Shown here: one piece after another, positions 15,420-27,641 of the stretch
Numbering within the stretch: the stretch's first letter is position 1
Layout: each line of letters starts with the position of its first letter
NCBI GenBank assembly: GCA_001910725.1
Contig: MJGA01000016.1
Location: forward strand, 310,001 to 374,000
Source of the DNA: Phanerodontia chrysosporium
Lineage: Eukaryota > Basidiomycota > Agaricomycetes > Polyporales > Phanerochaetaceae
Length of the DNA: 64,000 nt
Direction: 5' to 3'
Translations under genes and position numbers: made by a program
The notes under the pieces: generated by a model
What the model saw: the letters and a program-made list of their open reading frames with translations, nothing else
Database searches by the model: none
What the model was told of the DNA's origin: nothing

Positions 15420-15720
15420 GCACGAAACACGACCATGCTCATACATGTACTGGTATTGCTTGTGGGACTCTTGGAATAGTATGTATTATCTACAGTCACA
15501 GAAACGGAAGTTATAGTGCTTGACACAGCACGCAGCTCGGCGCCTAACCTCCGCAAGCACTGCATGGGGCGCAAACACAACTCAAACCTCGACACGTCGC
15601 TCCTCCAAGCTCCCGGTCTCCGCCCTGCGGCCGTTCGCCCACGCTCACTATCTCACGACCCGCATGACCTTTAGCGTACTTGCCATATAATCTAGTCGTC
15701 ACGATCGATACACGAACACC
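15420..15720. other. Intergenic
   Basis: 301 bp; nothing recognisable beyond the presumed promoter of the next gene. Confidence 0.4.
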
Positions 15721-16602
15721 ATGCTCGCTTCGACTCGCGTCGCGTACGCCTCTCCGCGCACACCAGACCTAAAGCGTTGTGACTCGCACCGTTCCTCCGC
15801 AATTTACGATCCCGCGTCGCCGAATCAGCATGATGACATACCATCCATCGTCGTTGGTGACCTGACACTGGTCTCGGCCGATGACTCCCTTCGCACTGTC
15901 CTCAACTCGCCACGGCCGGCTGCCTGGGCGGCATTTCCTGCGATTGAAGACTCTCCGAACGCGCTCTGGGCGGGAGACGTGACGCTGACCTCTACTCCGC
16001 AGTGCGGACGCAAGGACTGCTCCTTGGAAAAGCCGGTGCTGGACGTGTCGGCGCTGAAGGAGTATCCAAAGTCCCCTCCTCAAAGATGTCCGCGGGCGGA
16101 CAGCTTGAGGACGTTTGCCTCGTCCATGGAGGTCCTGGAGACGATGTCCAACTCGGGTGCGTCGGTGGTGACTCTGCATTCAGACTGCTCGGGCGAGGGA
16201 CGGGGTCGGAAGAAACCTACGGGCGAGGGGGACAAAGCGACAGTGGGCAGGAACACCAAGATGAAGAAATCTATCAACTCTCACGATAACGAAAATGAAT
16301 CTGTACATACTAAGCAGTCCATCCGAAAGCGCGGTCCAAGCTCCAACCTGCGCGAGGCGTACGTCCAGAACCCGCCGCGGGACGAGGACCCGTTGGCCAC
16401 GCTTGATCCACGCTATGCCTTCGAATACCAACTGACCCTTGCCATTCTGGACGCGATGGACCGCGCCCCGCCGCGCCGACCAAGCTCTGCTGGGCAGAGC
16501 GACAAGAAATCAAAACGTCTATCCACGCCGTTCGCGCAGACGCTTGGCAGCCTGAAGCGACGCGTGCCCTCGCCACGCTCTGTCTCCATCCTTGGCCTCT
16601 GA
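15721..16602 (+). CDS. Hypothetical intronless protein
   Basis: Single exon of 293 residues, not recognised. The sequence is low in hydrophobic runs and rich in Ser, Pro, Lys and Arg, with basic patches (GRGRKKP, KSKRLSTP, SLKRRVPSPRS) that could act as nuclear localisation signals. One ordered-looking stretch near the C-terminus (LDPRYAFEYQLTLAILDAMD) may be a helix. Coding is supported by length, GC-rich third positions and a clean ATG and stop; it lacks introns although nearly all neighbours have several. Confidence 0.65.
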   Translation: MLASTRVAYASPRTPDLKRCDSHRSSAIYDPASPNQHDDIPSIVVGDLTLVSADDSLRTVLNSPRPAAWAAFPAIEDSPNALWAGDVTLTSTPQCGRKDCSLEKPVLDVSALKEYPKSPPQRCPRADSLRTFASSMEVLETMSNSGASVVTLHSDCSGEGRGRKKPTGEGDKATVGRNTKMKKSINSHDNENESVHTKQSIRKRGPSSNLREAYVQNPPRDEDPLATLDPRYAFEYQLTLAILDAMDRAPPRRPSSAGQSDKKSKRLSTPFAQTLGSLKRRVPSPRSVSILGL

Positions 16603-17179
16603 CGGCGTGTCATGGTGAGTCGCACGCTGTCTGTGATCTTGGAAAGCGTTCGCCTGTTCTGACACGGTCGCATCCGCAGTCGCGGACTATTTTTATGTCA
16701 CTAGTAGTGTCGTAGTATTATTCCACCTCGTTTTGCAGCCAATAATCGCGCCGGCAGGAAGAACCTGCGCAGTGCCCATGCGTGCGCGATCTGACGAGTG
16801 ATCGCGTGACAGAGTGCTCGAGAGGCTGTCTGTAGAGTACACAGCGTTGAGAATGTACTGTAGGAAAACATACATGTCGCCAGGCGAGGCAAACGGCGCG
16901 CGTCGGCAGGCTCGCTCGGGGATGGGGCGGGCGACGACGAGGAGGGCGGTCGCGATGCCGACGAGGAAGTAGTGATCCGAGCATCTGGCGGGCGGCGGCG
17001 GGCCAGGAACGAGAACAAGATGAATCAATCTCCGCCGGGTCCTGCCAGAGTACAAATTTGAGCACCCTCCCGCCGTCGCCCTCCCACGTTCGTCTTTCCC
17101 CTTTGCTCAACGCAACAAGACTTGTCGCTGCCCAGCGCACCCTTCCACTCGCTTTCCTGTCCGCTCATTACTTTCAAAC
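16603..17179. other. Intergenic; CT-rich leader at right end
   Basis: 577 bp without a convincing gene. The 120 bp before the next start are CT-rich, matching the leader of the paralogous gene at 3046. Confidence 0.45.
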
Positions 17180-18012
17180 ATGTTCTCCAAGGCTTCTCTT
17201 GTTGCGCTTGCTGCTATCCCCTCCGCCTTCGCGGCTATCTCTGTACGTGGCTCCGTTGCCAGACCCTTCCCGCTAACTAACTGTGCCCCGCTACCTCCAG
17301 ATCACTCAGCCCATCGCTACCACCTCCTGGACTGCTGGTCAGCAGCAGAGCATCCAATGGATGGACGACGGCCAGGCCCCCAGCCTTCAGGACTTCGGTG
17401 CCGCTAAGGTCTCGATCTACGTTGGCAACGCCATCCAGCAGGTCCGTGCCTCACTTGAAACGTGTTTCGCATGATAAAGGCTCATCTGCATATTACACAG
17501 ACCGAGCTCCAACAGATTGTCCCCAGTGTTGATGTCTCCACTACCGGTTCCATCGCGTTCACCCCCGATCCCTCGATTGGCCCGAACGGCCAGTTCTAGT
17601 GAGTTTCAACCGCAGTTGCTTCGAGATCGTAGCACTTATTACAACGTATAGCTTCATCCGTATCGAGTCCCTGAACCTCAAGGACCCGAAGAACCCTCAA
17701 TACCCCGCTGAGGCCTTCTCCGCCAAGTTCGCGCTCACTGGCATGTCCGGCCAGTTCAACTCGACCGTTCAGCAGGAGGTTGATGCTGCGTCGACTGCCC
17801 CCCTCGGCGGCTCGAGCACCCCTTCTACTCCGGCTGCGACCAACACTCCGACCACCCCCTCGCCATCCAGCTCCAAGGCTGCGACCTCCTCGTCGAAGGG
17901 TGCGTCGCCTTCTGCCACTGGTGCCGCGAAGGAGAACGGTGCACGTGGTATCCTTGCCAGCGCGGGTCTCGTTGGTACCGTCGCGGCCTTCATCGGCTCC
18001 ATGATGCTCTAA
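17180..18012 (+). CDS. KRE9/KNH-like Ser/Thr-rich GPI-anchored wall protein
   Basis: Intact paralogue of the gene at 3046-4130, with the same five-part layout merged into four exons: 17180-17242, 17301-17441, 17501-17598, 17652-18012 (220 residues). Signal peptide MFSKASLVALAAIPSAFA is followed by a KRE9/KNH Ig-like domain (ITQPIATTSWTAGQQQSIQW ... VSIYVGNAIQQ ... IRIESLNLKDP), a short Ser/Thr/Pro stalk and a GPI-type tail (GILASAGLVGTVAAFIGSMML). Expected at the outer membrane leaflet or in the wall, perhaps in beta-1,6-glucan assembly; the role is inferred from the family. Confidence 0.88.
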
Positions 18013-18548
18013 GTGTCACGGCTGTTCGTCCCTCCGTATTCCCCCGCTGCTCTCTGTCTAGACGTCGTGCTATGGAATTGAATCTTTTCTAAATCTTTGT
18101 GCTTGGGTTTCATGGGTTCGTAGTATATATCCGACCTACGGTCTACGACGCTAGACATGCTGCCCTGCCATACGACACCGTACCTTGTCGGCAGTTACGA
18201 CTTACGAAGCGACATGTCCGTGCGCAGACTCGCCTAGCTTACACTCTTTAATACCACGAGCTCGTTCTGTTGTAAAGTGGGATTTGCGCGGTAATTTGCG
18301 TCAATTCTGAGGATCGCAGTTCAGTGAAGAACATGGTACGACAAGGTCAGCTGTCGCGGACGCGCACAGTGCCAACCCGATGTCGTGACTGCTTACGTCA
18401 GCAGATGCTAAGCGCCTTCCCGAACCACTGCACCGCGCTCATTGACGCAGGACACCAGCACCTCTCAGCACATCTGTATCTACACTCCTTCGTACTTCCC
18501 CTCCTCCCTGTTTCTGCCCACAGCCACTCGACAGCTCAGATATCTAGC
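18013..18548. other. Intergenic
   Basis: 536 bp between two same-strand genes; no feature recognised. Confidence 0.4.
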
Positions 18549-19774
18549 ATGAGCGAGGTTGCCGAAGCAGCACAAGAGTTCGTGGAGAAGATGAGTGGTA
18601 CCGAGGCCCAGGAGGCTGAGCGAGAAGGCTCGGGTTCTCCTGAGGCGGAAAACGGGGGCAGCCACAAGATGAGCATGGAAGAGCGGAAAGCGAAGATGGA
18701 GGAGCTCAGGCGCAAGATGGTGCGCTGTGTGCTATGCGTATTGTCTGTGTATGACCTTACCAATGCGACCGACCACAGCGGACGTCTGCGCTGGAGAACC
18801 GGAAGCAGGTCGTCGAGGAGAGCACGAAGGCGAAGATCACCGCGCGCGAGGCCGCGCGGCTCGAGCGGCAACGCAAGCTCGCTGAGACCCTGCGGCTGAA
18901 GGCGGACGCGGAGGAGCGCGGCGAGGACATCGAGCGGGCGAAGAACTGGGAGTACACGATCGAGGAGAACGACGAGTGGGAGAAGAAGCTCGCGCGCAAG
19001 GCGCGGCGCGCGGACTTCGAGTTCCATAGTGAGTGCACCCACGTTCCTGTTGGTTCTCCCAGGCGGCGCGGATGCTGAGAACGGCAGGGCCGGTGCTGAT
19101 GGTTGTGTTCTCTTGCTAGATGATGCGGACGCGGCGCGCAAGCGGTACAAGAAGGACTTGGACTTCATCAAGCCGAACCTCGAGGCGTACAACAGGCAAA
19201 AGGAGATTGCGCTCGGCCTTGCGCCTGGGACGCTCTCGAAAGCTTGCAGTAGCTCCGGCAGCAGCGGTGCCAGCGGCAGCTCATCGAATGCGCTCACGAC
19301 CTTTGACCCCTCAGGCTCATCGGTGCGTTCTCATGATTGCCATACTCTTCCGACATATTCATGACGGTATGCCTTCGCAGCTCGCACCAACAAGTGTGCA
19401 ACAACGACTGGCAGCTGAGAGTCTCTACCGTGATGCGAATACTCTGTTGTATGCGGACAACAAGCCAAGCGAAGAAGCCATTGACCGGGTTGTGAGCAAA
19501 ATCAATGCAGAGTACGTCTGTCTCCTCGATGTGCTCTGCCCAAACTCACCTGCCCCAGCGTCGACAAGAAGAAACGTTTCTCGAGAAAACGGAACAACGA
19601 CGATGAGGGCGATGTCACCTACATCAACGAACGCAACAAAGTCTTTAACAAGAAGGTAAGCATTGGTGATACTTTTCAGAGGATTTTGCTCATCATGGGT
19701 CGCAGATTGCCCGCTACTACGACAAGTACACAGCAGAGATACGGGCCAGCTTCGAGCGTGGCACTGCTCTATGA
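18549..19774 (+). CDS. SYF2: Pre-mRNA-splicing factor SYF2
   Basis: Component of the Prp19/NTC complex that joins the spliceosome around activation. Exons: 18549-18719, 18779-19028, 19120-19322, 19381-19511, 19559-19655, 19706-19774 (306 residues). Highly charged and helical throughout. The SYF2 blocks are clear: MEERKAKMEELRRKM, AKNWEYTIEENDEWEKKL, KRYKKDLDFIKPNLEAYNRQK, and the C-terminal VTYINERNKVFNKKIARYYD followed by KYTAEIRASFERGTAL. A Ser/Gly-rich insert (about 19250-19310) breaks the family domain. All introns are 50-91 nt. Confidence 0.94.
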
Positions 19775-20290
19775 TTTCTTCTGCACTATTTTATTTCGCA
19801 TCTTGCTGTACTCTAGTATACACATGCACATCATTCTACGCGTAGACAGGTCGCAGCCTTCGACTTGACAAAACCAGACACATCCCATGCGGTAGCAGAC
19901 TCAACTAGCCTCGAGTCAAGAAAAGTCAAGGAAAGCCTGGAGAGCGGGAGTGTCAGCAAACGAGTCACATGAATGTTCGACAAGGCGACAAGGAAACAGA
20001 ATGGTCAGTATTGCAGAATGTAGTCCGCACTGGACAGAGTCCGTCAGACTGTTGAGCTTGAAATGTGATTTTTTGATCATCATAAAGAAAAAGGGCAGAG
20101 CTGGAATGACAAGGCATGAATAAGGCACTCACAAAGGTGGCAGATGACCATTGACAGAAGACAATATGGGAGAGGATGAGAAACCGACATCCAGGCCCGG
20201 AGGCGCGACTGAAAAGTTTATATCGGCCGTTGCCGAATAAATAAATAATTCATGAAACGTAAGACCCGGATAACCCCCTGGCTAGGGTCG

Positions 20291-20316
20291 GGATAAGTTA
20301 GCGCCTCGGCTTATCC
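20291..20316. promoter_or_regulatory. Palindromic GATA pair (GGATAAG / CTTATCC)
   Basis: GGATAAG at 20291-20297 faces CTTATCC at 20310-20316 across a 12-bp spacer; another GGATAA lies near 20268. This is the kind of site bound by fungal GATA factors, which act in nitrogen, iron and light control. Confidence 0.4.
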
Positions 20317-20647
20317 GGCGAAAAATAAGGCCTGTCGGCTCGGCACTGGAAACTGCGGCGGAGGCACGGAGGCACGGAGCATTGCCTCGCTCGTTGGTCC
20401 GTCGACGGGCTCAGTCAGCACGGCACACAGCAGTGGCAGCGCACACAAGCTCGATACAGCTTTCTGAGTATATCCTCGCCGTGCTGCGTCTCGCCGAGCG
20501 GTGTCGAAATGTCAGCGGGGGTCGAGTCATCTCCGTGCGGATGATCCTGAACCTAGCAGCGGACGACAAGGGGCACACTCCTGTTTGGTGCACACTGACT
20601 CCCCGCACCTCCCTCGCACGATGCCGAGTCATCTGCTTCCGGAGCGC

Positions 20648-20654
20648 TATATAA
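20648..20654 (+). promoter_or_regulatory. TATA box of the small heat-shock gene
   Basis: TATATAA, 96 bp before the proposed start at 20750, a normal spacing for a TATA-containing stress promoter. Confidence 0.5.
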
Positions 20655-20749
20655 CCACAGTGCAGGCTCCGAGGACAAGGCCTGCGTCCCCACATCCCCA
20701 AGCTCCTGCGACCCGCCGCGCACATCCGTAAAGCTCTCCAAGCACGATT

Positions 20750-21414
20750 ATGACCGTTGTCACGATGTCGCACGTCCCAAACACCTCCAGTGGCTCAAAG
20801 AAGTCGACGTCAATCGTGGTACTTCATGCGTTGACCCACGCATCGTGATCGCACGACTCTACCACCTTCAGCGTCTCCAGCGAGAGACAGCTCTGCGCAC
20901 ACATCCCGAACCGATGCAGTATTTGCCCAGGTACGCCTTCCACACCGAGCTTGCATTTAACGTGTCGCTAATATTTAATCATGAACGGTAGGATGGATCT
21001 ATATGACGACGAGACCTCGCCGAACGTCTCCGCCATGCTTGAATTACCAGGCGTGGATCGAGGCTCTTTGTCCCTCCAGATCCAGGGCAATAAGCTCATC
21101 GTTCACGGCCAACGGGCGTCTCCTCTTGCCTCCAAGCTGCAGTCTGCGGCTGGCGAACAGGCCGGTGCACCTGCCGCCCCACAGAACTTCAAGGTGCGGG
21201 AGCTCAAGTTTGGCTCTTTCCACCGCGAAATCGACATACCCCTCGGCATCGACGTACGTAGTCTTTCTGCCACATGCCGCTGACTAACTTTGCTGATGCT
21301 TCCCCAAAACAGACGACGCAGATTACCGCTGAGCTCAGCGATGGGATGCTCCTCATTACCTGGCCCCGTCTCTCGAGCTTCGCCGCAGGTCGTGCGAATG
21401 CCCGTGCCACGTAG
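20750..21414 (+). CDS. Hsp20-type small heat-shock protein
   Basis: ATP-independent holdase chaperone with an alpha-crystallin domain. Exons proposed: 20750-20818, 20881-20930, 20992-21253, 21313-21414 (160 residues). The core reads PRMDLYDDE, MLELPGVDRGSLSLQIQGNK, then an Ala/Gly-rich loop insert (SAAGEQAGAPAAP), VRELKFGSFHREIDIPLGI, and the closing strand ELSDGMLLITWPR. The 3' three exons are well supported. The first exon is a guess based on a GT..AG pair in phase and the TATA box. A second ATG at 20765 is in the same frame, and the frame also stays open from about 20600 if no intron is used. It is convergent with VPS15. Confidence 0.78.
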
Positions 21415-21739
21415 CTCTTTGTCCAGAGCCGCCTCGATCACACGCAGTTCCATCCTTGTGGTTTGTTTGATGTCTATGACTGTCCTAGACATCCACCCTT
21501 CCTTCCTGTGCAGTTCTATCCGGATTACAGTTCCTATCATTCCCACCTCGCTTCTTTTCCATGTTGTACCAGCACCACCACTCAATTCTTGTACCATACC
21601 ATTCTCAATCTCCTTGGGGTTATCATTCAAAAACTTGATATTTTTAGCACTACTCATAATGACTACATTCCGAGGACGATGTGGTATTGTACTATACATC
21701 TACTCTAGAGCATCCGCAGGCAGGGCAGAGGGTATCATT

Positions 21740-24700
21740 TCACTCGGCACTCTCGACACGCCACACCTTGATCACACCCGCGCGGTCGCCACTGACAATA
21801 CCTCCGCGGAAGGGTGAGTCAATGCACACGAGGGCGTTGATAGTATCCTGATGGGCCTTGAGCAGGTTTTGCTGATTGTTGTTGATCAGCGAGAGTCGCT
21901 GCGGTGGCCGATTCGCTTGGCTCGCGCTCGGCGAGCTCACCCACGTCTCGACGTACGTCGCCGCCGCACCAGTCGCAGACTGCACTGCGCTATCGATACT
22001 TTGAGTCAGCAAGACAATGTGTGCGGGAAGTCTGCACACCCACCTGTACACCGGCTTCTCACTGTCCGCGTCGGGCCCGCTGAGCACGACCGACCGCTCC
22101 GGCTTGCCCAGGTCCCACAGGCGGATGCGGCGGTCCTCGCAGCCGCACAGCATGAAGCCGCGCGCGCCGGCGCGCGACGAGCGATCCGTCGTCGGGGTCC
22201 GCCATCGGTGAGCGGTACAGCGCGCCGTGGCCGCCGAACTCGGAGCCGAGCACGAGCGCGCGCACGTCAGGCGACGGCGCCTCAACGGGCAGTGGAATCG
22301 GGGCCGTGCTCCCGCGGCGCCGCGACGCGACAAAGTCTGCAGGCACGCTCACGCCGTCCTGCCGCGCACGCACGAGTGCTGCGATCGCTGCAGCGGGGCT
22401 CGCCTCTGCAACCTGCGCTGTCGCTTCTGTGGATCGGGCACGGGTGCAGAGGGTGCGGACGAAGAGCGCGTCGCGAAGGTCTCGACCAGCACGGCTTTTT
22501 CGATATCCCATACCTCGACCAGCGTTGTCGTTGCTGGTGATGTACCCTCGGCACCGACGCTGCTGGCGCTTTTCGCTCCCTCGAGAGCGACGACGATCCA
22601 GCGGCCCTTGCCCTTTGTTGGGTGCACGACGCATTGGTATACGCGCGCTGTCTTGCCCTGCGCCGCAGCCCCGGTCTTCCAGCTCTTGATAAGGATGCCG
22701 AAACGCAAGTCCCACAGCGAGAGAACGCCCGTTGAGGTGCCGCACACAACCCACGTCCGTTTGCGATCGAGGCAGAGGCAGGTGATGGGCCCGTAATGTC
22801 GCGGATTTTCCATGGTTTGGAGTACGCGTGTGGTGCGCAAGTCCAGGATGGTGAGGGTGGAGTGTGTCGTTCCAAACAAGAGATTGGACGCAGAAGCTGC
22901 CAAACGATGAGTATCGTAGCCACATCATGATCGTCTTGTACGTACCTGTGTTGTAATGAGCCATGCACGTCACATACTGCCCTGGGACATCCAATCGATG
23001 CTCTCGGATAGTTTGAATCTTCCCATACTTCGGCAACCCGGCGCCCTGCCCCTGGTTTCCGCTCACATGCACGCGCACAACGTGTATGCTGCCGTCCTCC
23101 GCCGCACTCACGAAACAGTGTGTCGCCTCGACGAAGCATATTGCCTTCACGCGCGCATGATGCTGGTTGTACGTATGTCGCGGCTTGCTCGTGACGTTCC
23201 GCTCGAGGCGAGCCGTGTCCCACACCTTCACGGTCTTGTCGTCGGAGGCGGACACGAAGAACAGGTGGTCCGGCGAGACGGCCAGGCCAGTGACAGCGTC
23301 TGTGTGCGAGCTAAGGTTCGCGATGAGCGTCGTCTCGAGGCGGCGGTTGCTGCCGTCGCGCGGCATGTAGCTGTGGCGAGCGGCATTGCGCCGGCGGATC
23401 GGCCCCTCGTGTACGCGGGGCCCAAAGTCCGCTTGCAGGTCGCGATTGTTCTCCAGGTACATGTGCTCTAGAAGGTTGCTGATCCCGGGTTCTTGGCCAT
23501 CTGTTCATAACGCTCAGGAAGAGTCCTGAAGCAGACGCACGTCACGTACCATAAGTTGAGATGGGCACCAGCGTCGATATCCGTGGACGTTCCCCACGAA
23601 TCGTACCCGCGATAGAGACTGGGGATGACCTGCCCGATCGCTCTGGCGAGCCGTCCCGGACCTTCGGATGCGATTCTAGTACACCTGTCGCATTTGCTTT
23701 GGATGAACCCACAGCGGGGAGTGCCTTCTGCCCGTCGGTGCTTCCTATGTGTAGTCTATGTGCACGGAAAGATGAGTTAGCGCCGGAAGCGACCGAGTCT
23801 GTTGGACTGCTTGGTCGTTCGAGCGGCACGTCAGACACAGCAGTGTTTGAGCTTGTCGGAGTCAAGCTTTCGGCCACAGGGAGACTTGGGCTGCGAACAT
23901 CGCGTGTAGTCGGTGTAGCCGACAGAGACGTTGTGGATCCATTGATGATGGCGAGTCTACGACGGAGGTCTTCGAACGGCGCACCTGGGGCGCCCAGGCT
24001 GAAATCTGCGCTCATCGTACGATGAGAACGGGGTGTTCCACTAAGCACAGGGCTTCGTATCAATTCTGATACTGCGCGCTGAGCCACTAACGGCCGTGCA
24101 GAACGCGGTGTCGTAACGTTGTCGTTGGACGCCTTCAAGAAAACCGTCTGCGGGACCACCCCCAGCTTCTGTAGCTCTATGGTGCTGGAGACCCTGAGCC
24201 CTTCAACCTCCGGCTCTACGCGCACTCTAGCCTCGAAGCTGTTCAACATGAGTCAGCGCCAACCAGTTTATGCTGGGGTGATACTCGCCTAGCAATATTA
24301 CGAGCGAGCTTCGGGATGAAGTCACGCATTGCCTGTAGTTTGCTCTCATCTGCCGTAGTCATTCCGAGCTGGTGCAATTTCGCCAGCTGGGTCTCATCCC
24401 TGAGATACTGGTCAGCGATATGCGCTTGAATGAACGACATGATCCACACATACTCCTCCGACCTTGACCGGGATCCTGCATTTGGCCTTACTGATGCCAG
24501 ACTATCCTTAGGTGAGTCGATCTTGATAGCGCGTTGTGTCCGCCAGAATACTGATTTCTCCGCAGACTTCGCCCATGACTTTGCGGCGTCGAAGATATGG
24601 CGTGGAAGCTGTTGAAGTACTCATGAGAACTCGTCTGACGTCAGAGCAAGAAATCTGACGCACTGGAGGCTTTAGGGCCAGCAGCAGACTCCGTTCGTCT

Positions 24701-27641
24701 ACATCTTGGATGTCAGACCGCAGGAGGTGCCTCAAGGACGGATACAATATGCACCATACATCACTGGGGGGAAGGTGTTTCGCGGCGGCTGCTATGAAAG
24801 CGGCTGCGCCTATGGAGCAATGTCAGTAGTCAGAGAAGGGCAGTAGTAAGGAGAGCGTACCTTGCCGTATCCATACGTTAGGATGATACAAGAACGCCAA
24901 AGTTGCGCTAAGTAGCTCCCATATACGCATCTTCTGGAAAAGGCCAAGCTCGCACAGGCTCCTCAAGGACGCCAAGACCCTCGCGACAACCGTCTCCTCG
25001 ACATCTATACACGCTAGGTTCAGCCACTGCCATCCAAAGACGACGAGAAGAGCATCTACCAAATAGGGCCTGTATCATCAGCGGCAGGATGTAGTCTTCC
25101 AGACTTCGCCCGCCAGCACACGCCGCGACTTCGACGATGGAGTCGAAGAATGCATAACGCAACAGCCAATCGCGGTCGTTGAGATATGTGATCATGTGGC
25201 TCAGCAGGACGTCGTTCGTGCGCTGCTTGCCGAGGAAGATGCACAGCGCAGAGATGTTGTGCAGAATCGAGCGCTTGACGACAGGTGATGGGTCCACGAG
25301 CAGCGCTGATAACTGTTCCTGCACGGCAACCTGGAGCTCTTGCATAGATGCGTCGTACGAGACCTTCATTCACGCGTAACTATTAGGATGACAGTTCGAT
25401 ATGGAAGGGAACGTACCTCGAAATGGGCTTCGTCGTAGTCTTGCCCTTCTGTCAGAGCGGCGGTGGCGCCGATCTTGTAGGCACCGTGCGCTCGCAACGC
25501 CTGACCCATCTCCAGATATCGCACTGCAGTATCCGCAAGGGCCACCACACACTGTGCGTACATGCACCGCACCGATACTTCGGGGTCACGGACGAGCGGG
25601 CTAAGCGCAGGAATGATGTACTCGGGGAAGATTGAGCATTGGACGGTGTGATCACGGTCACCAGCATCAGCTAGAGCAGCTTCAGAATGTTGCCAAGAGG
25701 GAGAATGGGATGGCGCGTACCACTTGCATGAGAGTGCGAACTGCACCTGCTCGAACACTCGGAGCGTCATCTTGCAGCAGCTCGACGATATAGGGCACCA
25801 TTCGGTCAAGCTTTGCTTCATCGGTCAAAAGAGGAGCCAGAGCAAGGCAGACATCGAGTGCCTTGAGCTTAGACGACGGTAGGCTGCAGGTGCGAATGTT
25901 AGCGGTGAGCAGGGCCAACAGAATCAGCGCAGGTCCATCTGGAAAGGGGATTTAGTGTCATATCGGAATTCGACGACTAGACGAGACTTACCTTCTTTCG
26001 CCGCTTTCCTACCGTCCCCGTAACCCTTCAGTAGCTTGCTGTCGCGATTCGGTATCTCTAGCTCGACAGGGAATATGTCCTTGGCTGATGGTCAGCGCAT
26101 ATCACATATAATCGAGTATATCGACGTACTTGCAGCGGCTTCCCGACTACATTCGGCGTTGCGAATTCAATTCTGACAGGATCTTTGACCGTGTCCTCGA
26201 GGTCTTCGTCGCTTACCATTGGCAAGAGATATGGCTCCACGCTCTCATAATCCGACCATAGACGCTCCATGCGATGATCCGAGTCACTTGGAAGCTGCTC
26301 TGTGAGCCTGTCGCCGTCGCCGGAGAGCCCAGAATGTGCGGCATTCGCGAGCGTGGCTGACTTCGAGGACGCTGGTGTAGCTGTGGTAGGCGTTGGTGCA
26401 GTGGTGGATGGGAGCGACGGATTGGGGAAAGAGAATGGCGAGGGGCTCGACAACTCATTCACAGAGGCAACGTAGTTGTGCAGGAACGAGTAGAACGTCT
26501 CCGGGAAGACTGTCCCTCTCGCATTGTGAAGTAGGCTATCGAACGTCGGTCTTTGTGATGGGTCGATGGCAATCATTGACTTGATCAAGTCCTGGAGGAT
26601 TCAGACGTCATTTAGTTATGACTGTAAGTCTTGAGAGCAGCAATACACGCACCCTCACGCCCTCGTCGTCGATTGTAGACAGTTGTACGTCGACATTATA
26701 TTCCCCGCACGATACTTGAACAACTGGCTCAGCGAGAATAGCGGGGTGCCTTCGAGGAAGAGCTCGGCCAGAACGCAGCCAGCGCTGAAGCAGTCCATGG
26801 CCTCGGTCACACGGCCCTCACGCTTGCCTTCTCCTTCACGCTCGCGCTCCTTCTCCCGCCGCCTACTCGCCTCGGGGTTCTCGTCCGCGCTGTAGAAGCG
26901 CTCCGGTGCGATGTAACATGTCCGCCTGCCGCTCGTGTCGAAGAAGAACGAGAAGTCCGCCGGGTCGTCCAGCGGAAGGTACGCAGGCTTGTGCGGTGCA
27001 AAGTCTGACACTAGGAGCCAGTTCCAGGACGTGATCAGGATGTTGGACGTCTTAAGGTCGCCATGCGGGATCTTGCGGTTCCGCGCGTCTCGCAGTGCGG
27101 TGAGCAGCTGATATGCAAGCCACTTCTTCTCGATATGCGACAGAAAAGGACGGGTGCTACACCAGTATGAGACATGAATGAAATGGACGCGTGTATGCGA
27201 CGCACCTTATTCTGTCGTAGAGACTGCTTGCCACCCACTGCCGGATGAGATATCCTGCCTTGTCTGTCTCGACGAAGGATTGATATGTGTAGACATTGGA
27301 AATGTCCGCAAGCGCGTCACGTTCAACTGAACGCAGGGTGCTAAGTATGTGTGTACATGCACAGAGCATAGTCACGCACTCTTCAGCCTCCTGTGGTACT
27401 TTCTGAGACTCAGGCCAGGGTCGGGCTTAATGAAGATCTTCACTACGAGATACCCGTTCTTGTGGCGACATTTGACGGTCTTCAGAAAGCGCGCGGATCC
27501 AAGACTATGTAAGGTGAGAGTGAGATCTAGATGTACTGCGCGAGTAACGCACCTCCTCTCGTAAACCACATCAGGACCCAGCTCTGCAACGAATGAATCC
27601 AGTGCCCCGCTGGTCCGGGTGAGACTCTGTGCATTTCCCAT
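21740..27641 (-). CDS. VPS15: VPS15, regulatory kinase-like subunit of PI3-kinase (four frame lesions)
   Basis: Partner of VPS34 in endosomal sorting and autophagy. Sixteen exons: 27641-27553, 27504-27380, 27326-27206, 27156-26653, 26591-26130, 26079-25992, 25938-25721, 25670-25417, 25363-25060, 25004-24861, 24809-24664, 24608-24285, 24231-23550, 23500-22946, 22896-22044, 21998-21740 (about 1710 residues). Order: myristoylation start MGNAQS, kinase domain (VVKIFIKP, HGDLKTSN, DFA rather than DFG, as in the family), HEAT repeats, then WD40 repeats to the end. Frame is lost near 26703-26706 (C4 run, before EYNVDV), near 25650 (between ITPSNA and SIFPEYI), near 22431 and near 22185; the last two compensate each other. 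For a conserved single-copy gene, sequence errors are likelier than decay. The exon 12/13 junction could instead use a GC donor. Confidence 0.9.

Larger units (their letters stand above)
19775..20749. other. Intergenic, upstream of heat-shock gene
   Basis: 975 bp. AT-rich part at 20230-20260, a GATA-type palindrome at 20291-20316 and a TATA box at 20648. Open reading stretches near 20400-20700 show no family resemblance. Confidence 0.5.

Noticed and set aside
24232..24290. Fourth GC-AG intron in VPS15
   Set aside because: A GT..AG pair (24284 to 24232) gives an equally in-frame protein, so the GC donor is not needed.
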